In this document: one piece after another, positions 1 to 8,791 of the stretch
Layout of the letters: each line of letters opens with the position of its first letter
How positions within the stretch are numbered: the first letter of the stretch is position 1
IMG/VR virus record: IMGVR_UViG_3300023174_000595
Span: 1 to 25,327 of that record
DNA length: 25,327 nt
Source: a virus
Direction: 5' to 3' (one strand)
Notes under the pieces: generated by a model
What the model saw: the letters and a program-made list of their open reading frames with translations, nothing else
Database searches by the model: none
Told to the model about the DNA's origin: nothing
Position numbers and translations under genes: made by a program

Positions 1-2
1 AT

Positions 3-1535
3 ATAGATCAAACAACTGATGCGTTTGTTAACTATTTTTTAACCAACTACGCTAAAGACCTACCTGTAAGTTTGTTGGTAGATAAACCACTTTTAATTAA
101 AAAAATTAAAGGTCTTTATGCTGCAAAAGGTAGTACTTTATCTATAGAGACACTTTTTAAAGTTTTATATGATACGGTTGCTCAAACCAACCACCCTTAT
201 GACTTTGTATTAAGACCATCTGATGGCAAATGGAGCCTTAGAACTTCTATTCGGGTTCTTCTTACCTTTGGAAGTGCAGCAGATATAAAAGATAGGTTCT
301 TAACACTATCTAAAAATAATATTAAATATACTGCTGAAATTGTTAGAGTTAAAAGTCTCAGTGGTAATTTATACGAAATATTCTATCACAGTGCTTTTCC
401 CGTACCATTTGAAGTTAATGATGAAATTACTGTAACAGGTACCTCTGGAACCTTGTTTATTGGTACTATTAAACCAACTACTACAAATGTAGAAATTGTA
501 TCTGGAGGCTCTGGTTTTAGAGTCGGGCAAATCTTTAACGTAACGGTTGGAAGTGGGGTAGATACATTAGTTAGAATTGCCAGAGTCAGTCCCACCGGTT
601 CAATTGAAATTTTAAGACTTCTTAATTTTGGATATAACTTTACTGAAGATCTCAGTATTACTTTATCTAATGCATTAGGAGTTACTAAAAGAGTAAAGTA
701 CTTTCAGACTAAAGGTGGTGGTTTTTCTGAAAGCTTTAATGCTATTAGACAACATTCAATTACCGATGCAGATAGATACTTTTTAGAAGATTATGTAACT
801 CCATTTTCATATACTGGTACTACTTTAGTTTCAAGTACCTCAACATCTCAACTACTAACATCTGTTACTACTGCTGGGGTTGAAAATCCAAACGATGCTA
901 GTATTAATTTTAGATTAGGCGCTGTAGCTAGATACCCTGGGGAGTATATTTCAACCCAAGGCTTTGTAAGTGAACCAGATGTAAAGATACAAGACAGTCA
1001 ACGTTATCAGCCATTTGCGTACGTGATTTCTTCTGAACTAGATATTAGTACTTTCTATAACATTGTTAAGAAATTAGTTCACCAGGCTGGTACTAATTTG
1101 TTTGTTAATAGGGTATTGTCTGTAACAGCTAACATTTCTGCTAACGTTAGTGTTGTATCTAAACAAAATGTTTTTGCAGACCTTTTTGACACCTTCTCTA
1201 CGTTAGAATCAGTTGCCAAGTTGGTAAGAAAAACCGTAGATGCAGATAATGTCAGTACAGCCGAGAATACTGTATACACTTTAACCAAACCATTATCTGA
1301 TGAAACTACAATTTCAGATGTAATTACTATCAGTGTCTTTAAGCCTTTTGCTGACGAAATTCAACTCAGTGATAATAATGCTTATAGGTTTAATAAGACA
1401 GAAACAGATAGCGCTGAGGCAATAGATACTTCAGAAAACGCAGCGCCAGACTATACAATTGGTATAGGAGCAGCTAATTATTTCTCCGAACAATACACTG
1501 CTAATTCTTTTGGTACAGCAATTTCGTTTAGTTAG
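3..1535 (+). CDS. Virion structural protein of the baseplate region, 5' end cut by the window (510 residues visible)
   Basis: The frame is open from the first base of the window, so the gene starts upstream; the TTG at 72 is not a credible start. The visible N-terminal part has the pattern of a protein family in marine T4-like phages: a segment around VDKPLLIKKI-GLYAAKGS, then LRPSDGKW near base 213. Later comes YQPFAYVISSELDI near 1010, followed by LVHQAGTNLF near 1075. A glycine-rich beta segment with GSGF and GYNF motifs lies at about 480-680. The C-terminal third (about 1150-1430) is a run of degenerate beta repeats built on D-x-x-T/S-x-S-D. It sits directly upstream of the late-promoter unit that carries gp8, the place where T4 has gp7. 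Calling it a gp7 counterpart is positional inference; sequence similarity to T4 gp7 is not evident. It is probably part of the baseplate wedge or a fibre attached to it. Confidence 0.75.
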   Translation: MDQTTDAFVNYFLTNYAKDLPVSLLVDKPLLIKKIKGLYAAKGSTLSIETLFKVLYDTVAQTNHPYDFVLRPSDGKWSLRTSIRVLLTFGSAADIKDRFLTLSKNNIKYTAEIVRVKSLSGNLYEIFYHSAFPVPFEVNDEITVTGTSGTLFIGTIKPTTTNVEIVSGGSGFRVGQIFNVTVGSGVDTLVRIARVSPTGSIEILRLLNFGYNFTEDLSITLSNALGVTKRVKYFQTKGGGFSESFNAIRQHSITDADRYFLEDYVTPFSYTGTTLVSSTSTSQLLTSVTTAGVENPNDASINFRLGAVARYPGEYISTQGFVSEPDVKIQDSQRYQPFAYVISSELDISTFYNIVKKLVHQAGTNLFVNRVLSVTANISANVSVVSKQNVFADLFDTFSTLESVAKLVRKTVDADNVSTAENTVYTLTKPLSDETTISDVITISVFKPFADEIQLSDNNAYRFNKTETDSAEAIDTSENAAPDYTIGIGAANYFSEQYTANSFGTAISFS

Positions 1536-1536
1536 C

Positions 1537-1554
1537 ATACAAGATAACTTGTAT
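1537..1554 (+). other. Inverted repeat abutting a late promoter
   Basis: ATACAAG (1537-1543) and CTTGTAT (1548-1554) form a perfect 7-bp stem with an ATAA loop, starting just after the stop codon of the upstream gene. The right arm shares its last three bases with the TATAAATA box at 1552. There is no T-tract, so it is a weak candidate terminator or an RNA 3'-end stabiliser. Confidence 0.4.
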
Positions 1555-1559
1555 AAATA
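1552..1559 (+). promoter_or_regulatory. T4-type late promoter, TATAAATA
   Basis: An exact match to the T4 late promoter box TATAAATA in the 53-base gap before the gene at 1589, with 29 bases between the box and the ATG. This spacing leaves room for a short leader carrying the AGAGG ribosome binding site at 1576-1580. It would drive the small structural protein, gp8 and the genes after it. Confidence 0.75.
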
Positions 1560-1588
1560 TAACATAGAACTTCTTAGAGGAATAAAAC

Positions 1589-2029
1589 ATGTTCACAGAA
1601 TCAATTAATGTCAAAGGTAATTTAGAAATTATTCTTTTAGACGAAACCGGTAAACAAAAAGACTATAGAAAAGTTAATAACTTGGTGGTTGCAGTTGGTA
1701 AAGATACTATTGCATCAAGAATGGTAGGAAATACTATTGCAATTATGAGTCATATGGCCGTTGGTTCATCAAATACTGCTGCTACTACATCTCAAACTGC
1801 CTTGGGTACGGAGTTGGCTAGAGTAGTGCTTGATTCTACGGTTAGAGCTTCTAATACAGTTACCTATGTTGCAACGTTTCCTGCAGGAACAGGTACAGGG
1901 GCATTGACCGAGGCAGGTATTTTAAACGCTTCTTCTTCTGGTAACTTGTTGTGCAGAACGGTATTTGGTGTTGTTACCAAGGCTGCTGGTGATACTGTGG
2001 TTATTACTTGGAACGTAACTGTAGCATAA
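1589..2029 (+). CDS. Small beta-rich phage structural protein (146 aa)
   Basis: The start has a good ribosome binding site (AGAGG, 1576-1580) and a late promoter upstream. The N-terminal part (residues 1-50) contains LEIILLDETGKQKD and a segment beginning NLVVAVGK. The rest is a Thr/Ala/Gly-rich beta region with AVGSSNTAAT, ALGTELARV and GTGALTEAGI, ending in alternating hydrophobic strands (VVITWNVTV). This pattern is common in small tail or baseplate decoration proteins of marine phages, whose role is not established. The gene ends one base before the gp8 start codon, so the two are probably translated together. No catalytic motif, signal peptide or membrane segment is visible. Assignment as a virion protein rests on composition and position. 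Confidence 0.8.
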   Translation: MFTESINVKGNLEIILLDETGKQKDYRKVNNLVVAVGKDTIASRMVGNTIAIMSHMAVGSSNTAATTSQTALGTELARVVLDSTVRASNTVTYVATFPAGTGTGALTEAGILNASSSGNLLCRTVFGVVTKAAGDTVVITWNVTVA

Positions 2030-2030
2030 C

Positions 2031-4163
2031 ATGGCATTTCTCTTAAAAGATACTATTCACCGTTCGTTGGTGGATAGTGTTTATAATGAATTCTTATCGC
2101 GAAGAGCTAATTATTACTATTTTATTGGTAATATAATTGAATGGGCAAGCCCTCTTGTTCCAGGGACCCCTGAAGTTACGCAAGACTATGAATATTATAC
2201 CCGTAACGGTATTTTAAGTGTTAAGAAGATTAATTTAAGAGATGTATCTTATGTAGTGCCAAGAATAAACTGGACGACCGGTACAGTATACGATCAATTT
2301 GATGGTAATTACAGTGCTACATCTCCTGCTTATTCAGGAGCTACCAGCCTTAAGACATCTAATTTCTATGTATTGACTAGTTCGTTTGGTGTATATAAAT
2401 GCATATTTAACAACAACAATGCTGCATCAACTGTAGAGCCTTCAGGTCAAGACATTACCACATTTACTACAGCTGATGGTTATGTATGGAAGTATCTCTA
2501 TACTATTCCTCTCTCTTCCCAAAATCGGTTTTTAACGCCTGAGTTTATGCCGGTGCAAAGAGCGGTAACAAATGCCTATTACTCCGAAGGTGAAGTTAGT
2601 AGTATTACTATTAACAATGCTGGCTCAGGCTATACAAGCAATGATGACGTTACATTAAGTGTATCTGGTCAATTCTTAGGTATGTCCGGCAATTCAATTG
2701 CTAATTTAATACCAGTGTTTAATACATCAGGTGAATTTATTGATGTTAAAATAAAAGACCCTGGTGCTAATTATAAAACCGCCACCATTACAATTAATGA
2801 TGGAGGGGGTACAGGTACAAGTTTATTGAACAGTATCAGTAATGTCAGAATATTTAATACAGGATCAGGTTATACTACTGCTACAATTGCAAATACTACT
2901 GCTACAATTGCAACAACCGGTATTATTCAGCCTACCTCAAACGCTTTTGCAAATTTAATATTCAGTAGTAATGCTTTAGTTGACGTTGTTATAACAAATA
3001 AAGGTACTGGCTATACTACTGGTGCTCGTGCAAACACAACTATTACAATTAACACGTCTGGTAATAGTCAACCTACATCTAATGCAACTGCTAATTTGTT
3101 TTTTGCTACCTCAGCCGTTCTAACTCCTGTACTTAGAAATGGCGCTATTCATTCTGTTTTAATTGAAGACGAAGGTACAAGATACAGTTCAAACGTTAAG
3201 ACAATAATTTCTGCAATTGGAGATGGTTCAGGATTTGTTGCTACCCCCTATGTCAATACTGCCGGTCAAATCGAAGATGTCATTATAGAAAACCGAGGTA
3301 CAGGGTATTCATATTTAAACTTAACGGTTGCAAGTGCAACAGGGTCAAGCGCAAATTTATTTGCAAATCTTTCTGTAGATGATATTGATACTTTGCAGAC
3401 AGTTGTTGAGTTGTCTGCCGTAGATGGTGGTATACATGCATTCAAAGTTAGCAACGTAGGTAACGGATACTCTTATGCCAACGTTACGGTAGCAGGTGAT
3501 GGAATCAACTTTTCTGGTAATGCCGTTATTGTTAATAATACTATCAGTTATATTTCTGTATTGACACCGGGTTCTGGATATACCAATGCAAATGTAACTA
3601 TAACGGGTAATGGAGCTAATGCAAATGTATCTGCCATATTATCCCCATACCGGGGTCATGGTAGTGATCCAGTTAGAGAGTTATTTGCTGATACATTAAT
3701 GTTCACATCTACCATAAATAATGAAAAGAACCAAGGGGTTGATGTAAAGAATGACTACAGACAATTTGGTATTGTTAAAGATTTAAAGCAATATGGTAAT
3801 GAGCGAGCATTTGCCAATGTTATTGGAAGTGCATGCTTTCTCGTAACAGTTGATACCGTTAGTGGGCTTGAAAGAGACACTGTACTTACTCTTACAGTCG
3901 GTACAGATAAACGATATTTTGAAGTAGTTGAAATTGTTCCTTCAAGTAGTCAACTTTTATTACAAAACAAAAATAATCACGTGATAACTACCAGTGATAG
4001 CTTTACAGATCCGACTTCAAATCTTAATTATGCTGTAACAGATGTAACAACGAGCCCCACCATAAATAAATTTAGTGGTGACTTACTGTATATTGATAAT
4101 AGAACATCGGTAAGTTACAGCGAACAGCAACTAGTTACTTTAAGAACAGTAATCAAATTATAA
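2031..4163 (+). CDS. 8: Baseplate wedge subunit gp8 with a large GSGY-repeat insertion (710 aa)
   Basis: The ends match T4 gp8, a 334-residue wedge protein of the baseplate. N-terminal signatures are VVPRINW (T4: VIPRRDW), a Y-KC-F strand, and ADGYVWKYLYTIP (T4: GDGYVWEYLFEIP). C-terminal signatures are LFADTLMFTSTI (T4: FKAYLDSVYFPEA), then GDLLYIDNRTSVSYSEQQ, close to the T4 end MIYMENRPPIIMAMDQTEE. Between them, about residues 187-540, lies an insertion of roughly eight degenerate repeats of the form V-x-I-x-N-x-G-x-GY-T-x-A-x-V-T-I. Removing it leaves about 356 residues, close to the T4 length. The repeats are likely a beta-rich extension on the outside of the wedge. The start codon follows the upstream stop by one base. 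The array contains a perfect 21-base in-frame duplication. Confidence 0.88.
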   Translation: MAFLLKDTIHRSLVDSVYNEFLSRRANYYYFIGNIIEWASPLVPGTPEVTQDYEYYTRNGILSVKKINLRDVSYVVPRINWTTGTVYDQFDGNYSATSPAYSGATSLKTSNFYVLTSSFGVYKCIFNNNNAASTVEPSGQDITTFTTADGYVWKYLYTIPLSSQNRFLTPEFMPVQRAVTNAYYSEGEVSSITINNAGSGYTSNDDVTLSVSGQFLGMSGNSIANLIPVFNTSGEFIDVKIKDPGANYKTATITINDGGGTGTSLLNSISNVRIFNTGSGYTTATIANTTATIATTGIIQPTSNAFANLIFSSNALVDVVITNKGTGYTTGARANTTITINTSGNSQPTSNATANLFFATSAVLTPVLRNGAIHSVLIEDEGTRYSSNVKTIISAIGDGSGFVATPYVNTAGQIEDVIIENRGTGYSYLNLTVASATGSSANLFANLSVDDIDTLQTVVELSAVDGGIHAFKVSNVGNGYSYANVTVAGDGINFSGNAVIVNNTISYISVLTPGSGYTNANVTITGNGANANVSAILSPYRGHGSDPVRELFADTLMFTSTINNEKNQGVDVKNDYRQFGIVKDLKQYGNERAFANVIGSACFLVTVDTVSGLERDTVLTLTVGTDKRYFEVVEIVPSSSQLLLQNKNNHVITTSDSFTDPTSNLNYAVTDVTTSPTINKFSGDLLYIDNRTSVSYSEQQLVTLRTVIKL
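2590..3650 (+). repeat. GSGY protein-repeat array inside gp8
   Basis: About eight diverged units, each carrying a G-S/T-GY or related core: NAGSGYT, DPGANYK, NTGSGYT, NKGTGYT, DEGTRYS, NRGTGYS, NVGNGYS and TPGSGYT. Unit spacing is uneven, with longer spacers around FANLIF and FANLSV segments. The periodicity is clear in protein and weak in DNA, which suggests an old array under selection for structure. Confidence 0.85.
2872..2913 (+). repeat. Perfect 21-bp tandem duplication
   Basis: Bases 2872-2892 are repeated exactly at 2893-2913. The unit is a multiple of three, so it adds seven residues (core TTATIAN) without breaking the gp8 frame. Exact identity points to a recent slippage event within an otherwise diverged repeat array. 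Confidence 0.9.
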
Positions 4164-4173
4164 CAGGTAAGAG

Positions 4174-7100
4174 ATGGCGATTAATTTTAACACCGATCCA
4201 TACTATGATGACTACAGTGAGGCTAAAGGCTTTCACCGTATTCTTTTTAAACCTGGTGTGGCTGTTCAGGCAAGAGAACTAAATCAACTTCAAACAATAC
4301 TTCAGAATCAAGTATCAAGATTTGGTAACCATGTATTTAAACCTGGGTCAATGGTCATACCAGGTAATATTAAATTTGACAATAATGTTAATTATGTAAA
4401 ATTATTGACTACTTTTAACTTAATTGATATTGAAGTTGCTGATTATCTTGGTAGAGAGATGATTGGTCAGACATCAGGTTTAAGGGCAAAGGTAATAAAC
4501 GTTGAGCCAGCTACAAGTACCGATCCCCCAACAATTTTTGTTAAATATTTAGATTCTGGTACAAGCAGAATAGCTACATCTTTTACTGCTGGAGAAGATA
4601 TTGCAACTAATGATACAGGAACAGCCTACAGTGCTACTGTATCTTCAACAGGTAAGTGCCTGGGTGCAAGTATAAGTGACGGTGTTTATTTTGTAAAAGA
4701 TAATTTTGTAAAAGTATTTGCAAATAATATTATTCTTGACAAATACGTATCTAACTCTAATTATAAAATTGGACTGGAAGTATCCGAGACTATTAAGAAT
4801 AGTGAGGATGATGAGACTCTACTTGATCCAGCTATTAGTACCTTTAATTATTTTGCCCCTGGTGCAGATAGATATAAAATTGAACTTATTTTAAATAAGC
4901 GTGCTTTATCTAATACAGCTTCATCAGATAATTTTATTGAATTAATTCGCATAGTTAATGGTGCGGCGGTTGATGTAATTGATAAACCAGGGTACAATGT
5001 TCTTGCTGATGAATTAGCGCGACGTACTTATGATGAATCAGGTGACTATACAGTCAAACCATTTAATCTTAAATTTATTGAACACGCCAAAACAGTAGAT
5101 AACCCTGATGGGTTTCTTAACGGTAATGAAGGAGCCAATGTAAATCTTGCATTTGCTGTTTTATCACCAGGTAAAAGTTATGTCAAAGGGTACGAAGTAG
5201 AAACTATATCTAATAGATATCTTTCTTTTGCAAAGCCAAGAGATACAGCTAATGTTATGAACGCTGTAGTTCGAACACCAATTGGTAATTATGTAGAGAT
5301 TACCAATCCCTATTCTATACCTAACTTTACCTCTAACCTTATAGATGTAAATTTGTATAATCAGTATACTGCAACCCCGGGTTCTGCTGCTGGCACATTG
5401 GTTGGTAATGCTAAAATTAGAGGTTTTGAATCTACCGCCAGTAATGCTATGCTGTCGACGTCAACATTTAATGCGTTTTTATTTGATGTTAATATGGCAT
5501 CAGGTTATACATTTGGACGCGATGTTAAGCAACTATACCATGCAAGCGTATCAGACACCGGTTACGTATCTACTGCTTTCACATCTAATATTGTACCATC
5601 TACAAATACTACTGTTACAGGTTCTGTAACATTAACAAATGCTAGTAATGCAGTTACTGGGGTAAATTCTGTATTTACCACCGATCTTAAAGTCGGCGAC
5701 TATATTAAATTTAGTTCTGATACTTCTAACTCGTATCGTGTCGCTACCGTTACCTCAAACAGCGCTTTAATTATAGATAGAAACTACCCGTTATCTAATG
5801 TCTCCGGTGTTAATGCTACACGAGATCAAGCAGTACTTATTGATAACAGTCTATCAACATATATTTTCCCAATGCCAAATAAGGTAATTAGGGAACTAAG
5901 TGATATAACTATTCGTACTCGAAGAGTGTTCTACGGTACACTGTCTAGTGGTATTATTGCATGCTCTACCGCAGTAGGCTCTACGTTTGCTTCTAGAACA
6001 GATACAGATTATTTTGCTGTAGTAGTGAGCGGGGGAAATGCAGGTAAAATTTATCGAATTGCATCTGGTAACTTCTCATTTACAGATTCACCTGTTAATA
6101 GAAATATCAGTGTTAACTTAAGTAGTTACGGTTTGACTAATGAAGACGTCTTAGTCTACACTACAATTATTAAAACCAACCCAACTGCTAAAACCAAAAC
6201 CACTACAGCCAGTTCAGTAACTTATACCACAAGCACCGACTGCCAGGCCACAGTTGTTTCACTGGGTGTTGCAGACGTTTATCAAATAGCTAACGTTAAG
6301 ATGTCAGCTAATGTATTCGGTACAGCATACAACGAAAGTAATGCATTTGATGTATCTGATTACTATACACTAGAGACTGGGCAGACGCCAACGTATTACG
6401 GTATTTCAAAAGTTAAATTAAAGCCTGGTAAACCTACGCCAACAGGCCCTATACAAATTAATTATAATTATTATACGCATGGAGCTGGAGACTACTTCAG
6501 CGTGGAATCTTACCCGTCTTATGAGAATATTCCTGTATTTAATGATAACGGTACCACATACGACTTAAGAGACTCTTTAGACTTAAGACCGAGAATTTCT
6601 AACGATGGTGCGAACTTTAAAAATACCGGTGCAGTAAGGAATGAATTCTTAGATTACGCTAATGATTTTTCTACTGACTACTCTTACTACCTACCCAGAA
6701 TAGATAAAATTTATCTAACTGGGGACGGAAAGATTACTTATAAAGAAGGTAGCAGTAGTCTTAGCCCTGTCGAGCCTCAGGCACCTTCTGATGCAATGTC
6801 ATTGTACGTGATTGAGCACCCTGCATACGGCTTTAATATTAATAAAGACTCTACTTTTTATCCTGTAGACCAGAAGCGCTACACGATGAAGGATATTGGT
6901 AAGTTAGAAAACCGTATAAAAAACTTAGAATACTATACTACACTTTCATTGCTAGAACTAGACACAGCTGTTTTTTCAGTTAAAGATAGTTTTGGTTTAG
7001 ATAGATTTAAAAACGGTTTTGTAGTTGAATCTTTCCGCGGTCACGGTATTGGAGATGTTAGAAATTTAGACTATAATATCTCTATGGATTTTGAAAAGGG

Positions 7101-8778
7101 TGAATTAAGACCGGCGTTTATTCAAAATAATATAAAACTAAGTGAAGTTGAATTTTCTGAGTCAGCAAGACTGGCCCAGGGCTATGTTGTTAAAGATAAT
7201 CGCATAGCAATGTTAAACTACAGTGATGAAGAGTATATTGTTAATAGTGTTTCTAGTAGTACTGAAAGTATTAATCCTTACGATAACTTTACATTTGCAG
7301 GTTCTTTGACTCTTTCACCTTCTGGTGATACCTGGTACGATCAAACTACCAAGCCATTAATTTATAGAGATGATAACGGTACATATGATACCTTGATTCC
7401 TGACTCAGTGGGCGAGGCAACTTACGGTTCAATTTGGAATTCCTGGAAACAAGTTTGGTATTCACCTACTAATACGGATAAAGTAAAAGCAATTGATGGT
7501 GGTGCAGTTATTACAGAAGCAAGCGTCTCCGGTAGTTCTACCAGTGTAGTATTTCCTTATGTAAGAAACATATCAATTAATTTTTCTGGTAGTAAATTAA
7601 AACCAAATACAAAATTATATGCATTTTTTAATGAGTATAATGTTACCGATCTTTGCTACAGCGCTAATACAACTGCTAATATTGTATCTTCTTTTGGTTC
7701 TCAAACAATGAATCAGTCCAGTATCATTACTGATGCTAGAGGAACAGTATCCGGTGTATTTAATTTTAATGTTGCATCTTCTGGTCTAAGAATTCCAGCT
7801 GGTAGAATTAATTTTAGATTGACAGACTCTGCTACTAATGGTTCAAATAAAGAAACTTTTGCAGATGCAATTTTTAATGCTAATGGTACCCTTTCTAAAG
7901 TGGAACCACCAAGAGTTACATACACACCTCCTGCAACTTATGCTCCTTCTGCAGCCAGTGTCAGTGTAGTTGGAGGTACGATTGTTACTGGTGGTGGTGT
8001 TAGTACCACCGTAGGCGAAACAGTTATAGTCACCACTACAGGTACAGTGGTAGTGGGTGGGAATACAACAACCACCACTACAGGCACGGTAGTTGTCCCA
8101 GGTACTACTAGTACCAACGTTCTTACAACCACTACGTTAGGTTTTGCTGAATACGCTGGGGCTTTCTTACAAGGTGTAAGTACTACTAATTTAAGTACTG
8201 AAGATAGAGCAGCATACGCAAATTATTATAAAACAGCCTTAACAAATGCAGGGGTGTCAGAAGCAACTTTCCAAACTCAATTGGGTACTGCTCCTCTTGC
8301 AGGCTCAACAGCTTATAGAGATAGCGACAATTACAATTTTGTATCTGGAGCATCTACAACATTAACTCAAACTCTTGAAAACGGAATGCCAGTAACATCT
8401 TACCTTACTGCAACTAACGTGTTAGATGCTAGAGCAGATAGCGGTAGCGGTAAGTGGTTCGTACAAGATGTTAAAGATACAGTTGGAGCTACTTATTGGA
8501 ACTCAGTTGTTATACCAGTGTATGAAGGTACCAAAGCTGCTGTTGCAGACGCTGTTAAAGCAGGTGGGGATAATATTACTGCAGAGATGATGTCGTTCTA
8601 CCAGGCAGGGATTGCTAATGGTTCATGGATTGAAAATACCGAAGGTGTACAGAAAGCAATTGATAATTATGCAGCTGCTCTTACCTTGGCGGTAATTGAA
8701 AAACCTGCTACAGATACTATTATTGCCGCTGGTAAAAATGACGGGCTTCTAGGTACTTCAACAAGCATAACAGTTTAA
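4174..8778 (+). CDS. DUF4815-type baseplate/tail structural protein (1534 aa)
   Basis: The N-terminus has the DUF4815 signature seen in marine T4-like phages: FNTDPYYDDYSEAKGFHRIL, then PGVAVQARELNQLQT and FGNHVFKPGSMV (residues 1-70). Middle regions include the conserved DLRDSLDLRPR-type segment near residue 785 and a helical KLENRIKNLEYYTTLSLLELD stretch near 910. The region 1080-1240 contains PSGDTWYDQ, GSIWNSWKQVWY and a beta domain LKPNTKLYAFFNEYNVTDLC, known from the large cyanophage structural proteins of this type. From about residue 1264 to 1319 there is a Thr/Val/Gly linker with degenerate repeats. A C-terminal region of about 215 residues that I do not recognise follows it. In relatives the beta domain runs on into the AQSFFVD region, which here begins the next gene. 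The ribosome binding site is modest (AGGTAAGAG). The product is expected in the baseplate periphery. Confidence 0.85.
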   Translation: MAINFNTDPYYDDYSEAKGFHRILFKPGVAVQARELNQLQTILQNQVSRFGNHVFKPGSMVIPGNIKFDNNVNYVKLLTTFNLIDIEVADYLGREMIGQTSGLRAKVINVEPATSTDPPTIFVKYLDSGTSRIATSFTAGEDIATNDTGTAYSATVSSTGKCLGASISDGVYFVKDNFVKVFANNIILDKYVSNSNYKIGLEVSETIKNSEDDETLLDPAISTFNYFAPGADRYKIELILNKRALSNTASSDNFIELIRIVNGAAVDVIDKPGYNVLADELARRTYDESGDYTVKPFNLKFIEHAKTVDNPDGFLNGNEGANVNLAFAVLSPGKSYVKGYEVETISNRYLSFAKPRDTANVMNAVVRTPIGNYVEITNPYSIPNFTSNLIDVNLYNQYTATPGSAAGTLVGNAKIRGFESTASNAMLSTSTFNAFLFDVNMASGYTFGRDVKQLYHASVSDTGYVSTAFTSNIVPSTNTTVTGSVTLTNASNAVTGVNSVFTTDLKVGDYIKFSSDTSNSYRVATVTSNSALIIDRNYPLSNVSGVNATRDQAVLIDNSLSTYIFPMPNKVIRELSDITIRTRRVFYGTLSSGIIACSTAVGSTFASRTDTDYFAVVVSGGNAGKIYRIASGNFSFTDSPVNRNISVNLSSYGLTNEDVLVYTTIIKTNPTAKTKTTTASSVTYTTSTDCQATVVSLGVADVYQIANVKMSANVFGTAYNESNAFDVSDYYTLETGQTPTYYGISKVKLKPGKPTPTGPIQINYNYYTHGAGDYFSVESYPSYENIPVFNDNGTTYDLRDSLDLRPRISNDGANFKNTGAVRNEFLDYANDFSTDYSYYLPRIDKIYLTGDGKITYKEGSSSLSPVEPQAPSDAMSLYVIEHPAYGFNINKDSTFYPVDQKRYTMKDIGKLENRIKNLEYYTTLSLLELDTAVFSVKDSFGLDRFKNGFVVESFRGHGIGDVRNLDYNISMDFEKGELRPAFIQNNIKLSEVEFSESARLAQGYVVKDNRIAMLNYSDEEYIVNSVSSSTESINPYDNFTFAGSLTLSPSGDTWYDQTTKPLIYRDDNGTYDTLIPDSVGEATYGSIWNSWKQVWYSPTNTDKVKAIDGGAVITEASVSGSSTSVVFPYVRNISINFSGSKLKPNTKLYAFFNEYNVTDLCYSANTTANIVSSFGSQTMNQSSIITDARGTVSGVFNFNVASSGLRIPAGRINFRLTDSATNGSNKETFADAIFNANGTLSKVEPPRVTYTPPATYAPSAASVSVVGGTIVTGGGVSTTVGETVIVTTTGTVVVGGNTTTTTTGTVVVPGTTSTNVLTTTTLGFAEYAGAFLQGVSTTNLSTEDRAAYANYYKTALTNAGVSEATFQTQLGTAPLAGSTAYRDSDNYNFVSGASTTLTQTLENGMPVTSYLTATNVLDARADSGSGKWFVQDVKDTVGATYWNSVVIPVYEGTKAAVADAVKAGGDNITAEMMSFYQAGIANGSWIENTEGVQKAIDNYAAALTLAVIEKPATDTIIAAGKNDGLLGTSTSITV
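7966..8130 (+). repeat. Thr/Val/Gly low-complexity linker repeats
   Basis: Within the DUF4815 protein, residues about 1264-1319 alternate short motifs such as TTTGTVVVGGNTTTT and TTTGTVVVPGTT. The corresponding DNA contains near-copies of a unit reading ACTACAGGTACAGTGGTAG. It looks like a flexible or beta-helical linker between the conserved body and the unrecognised C-terminal region. Confidence 0.75.
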
Positions 8779-8791
8779 GGCTGATTAAAAA

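Noticed and set aside
3713-4068. CATAAATA matches at 3713 and 4061 inside gp8, and GATAAATA at 12799 inside the first oxygenase
   Set aside because: They lie within coding sequence and not just before a gene; such AT-rich octamers are expected by chance.
7938-8132. Antisense frame over the Thr/Val linker
   Set aside because: A mirror of Thr/Val/Gly codon repeats with no start signal of its own.
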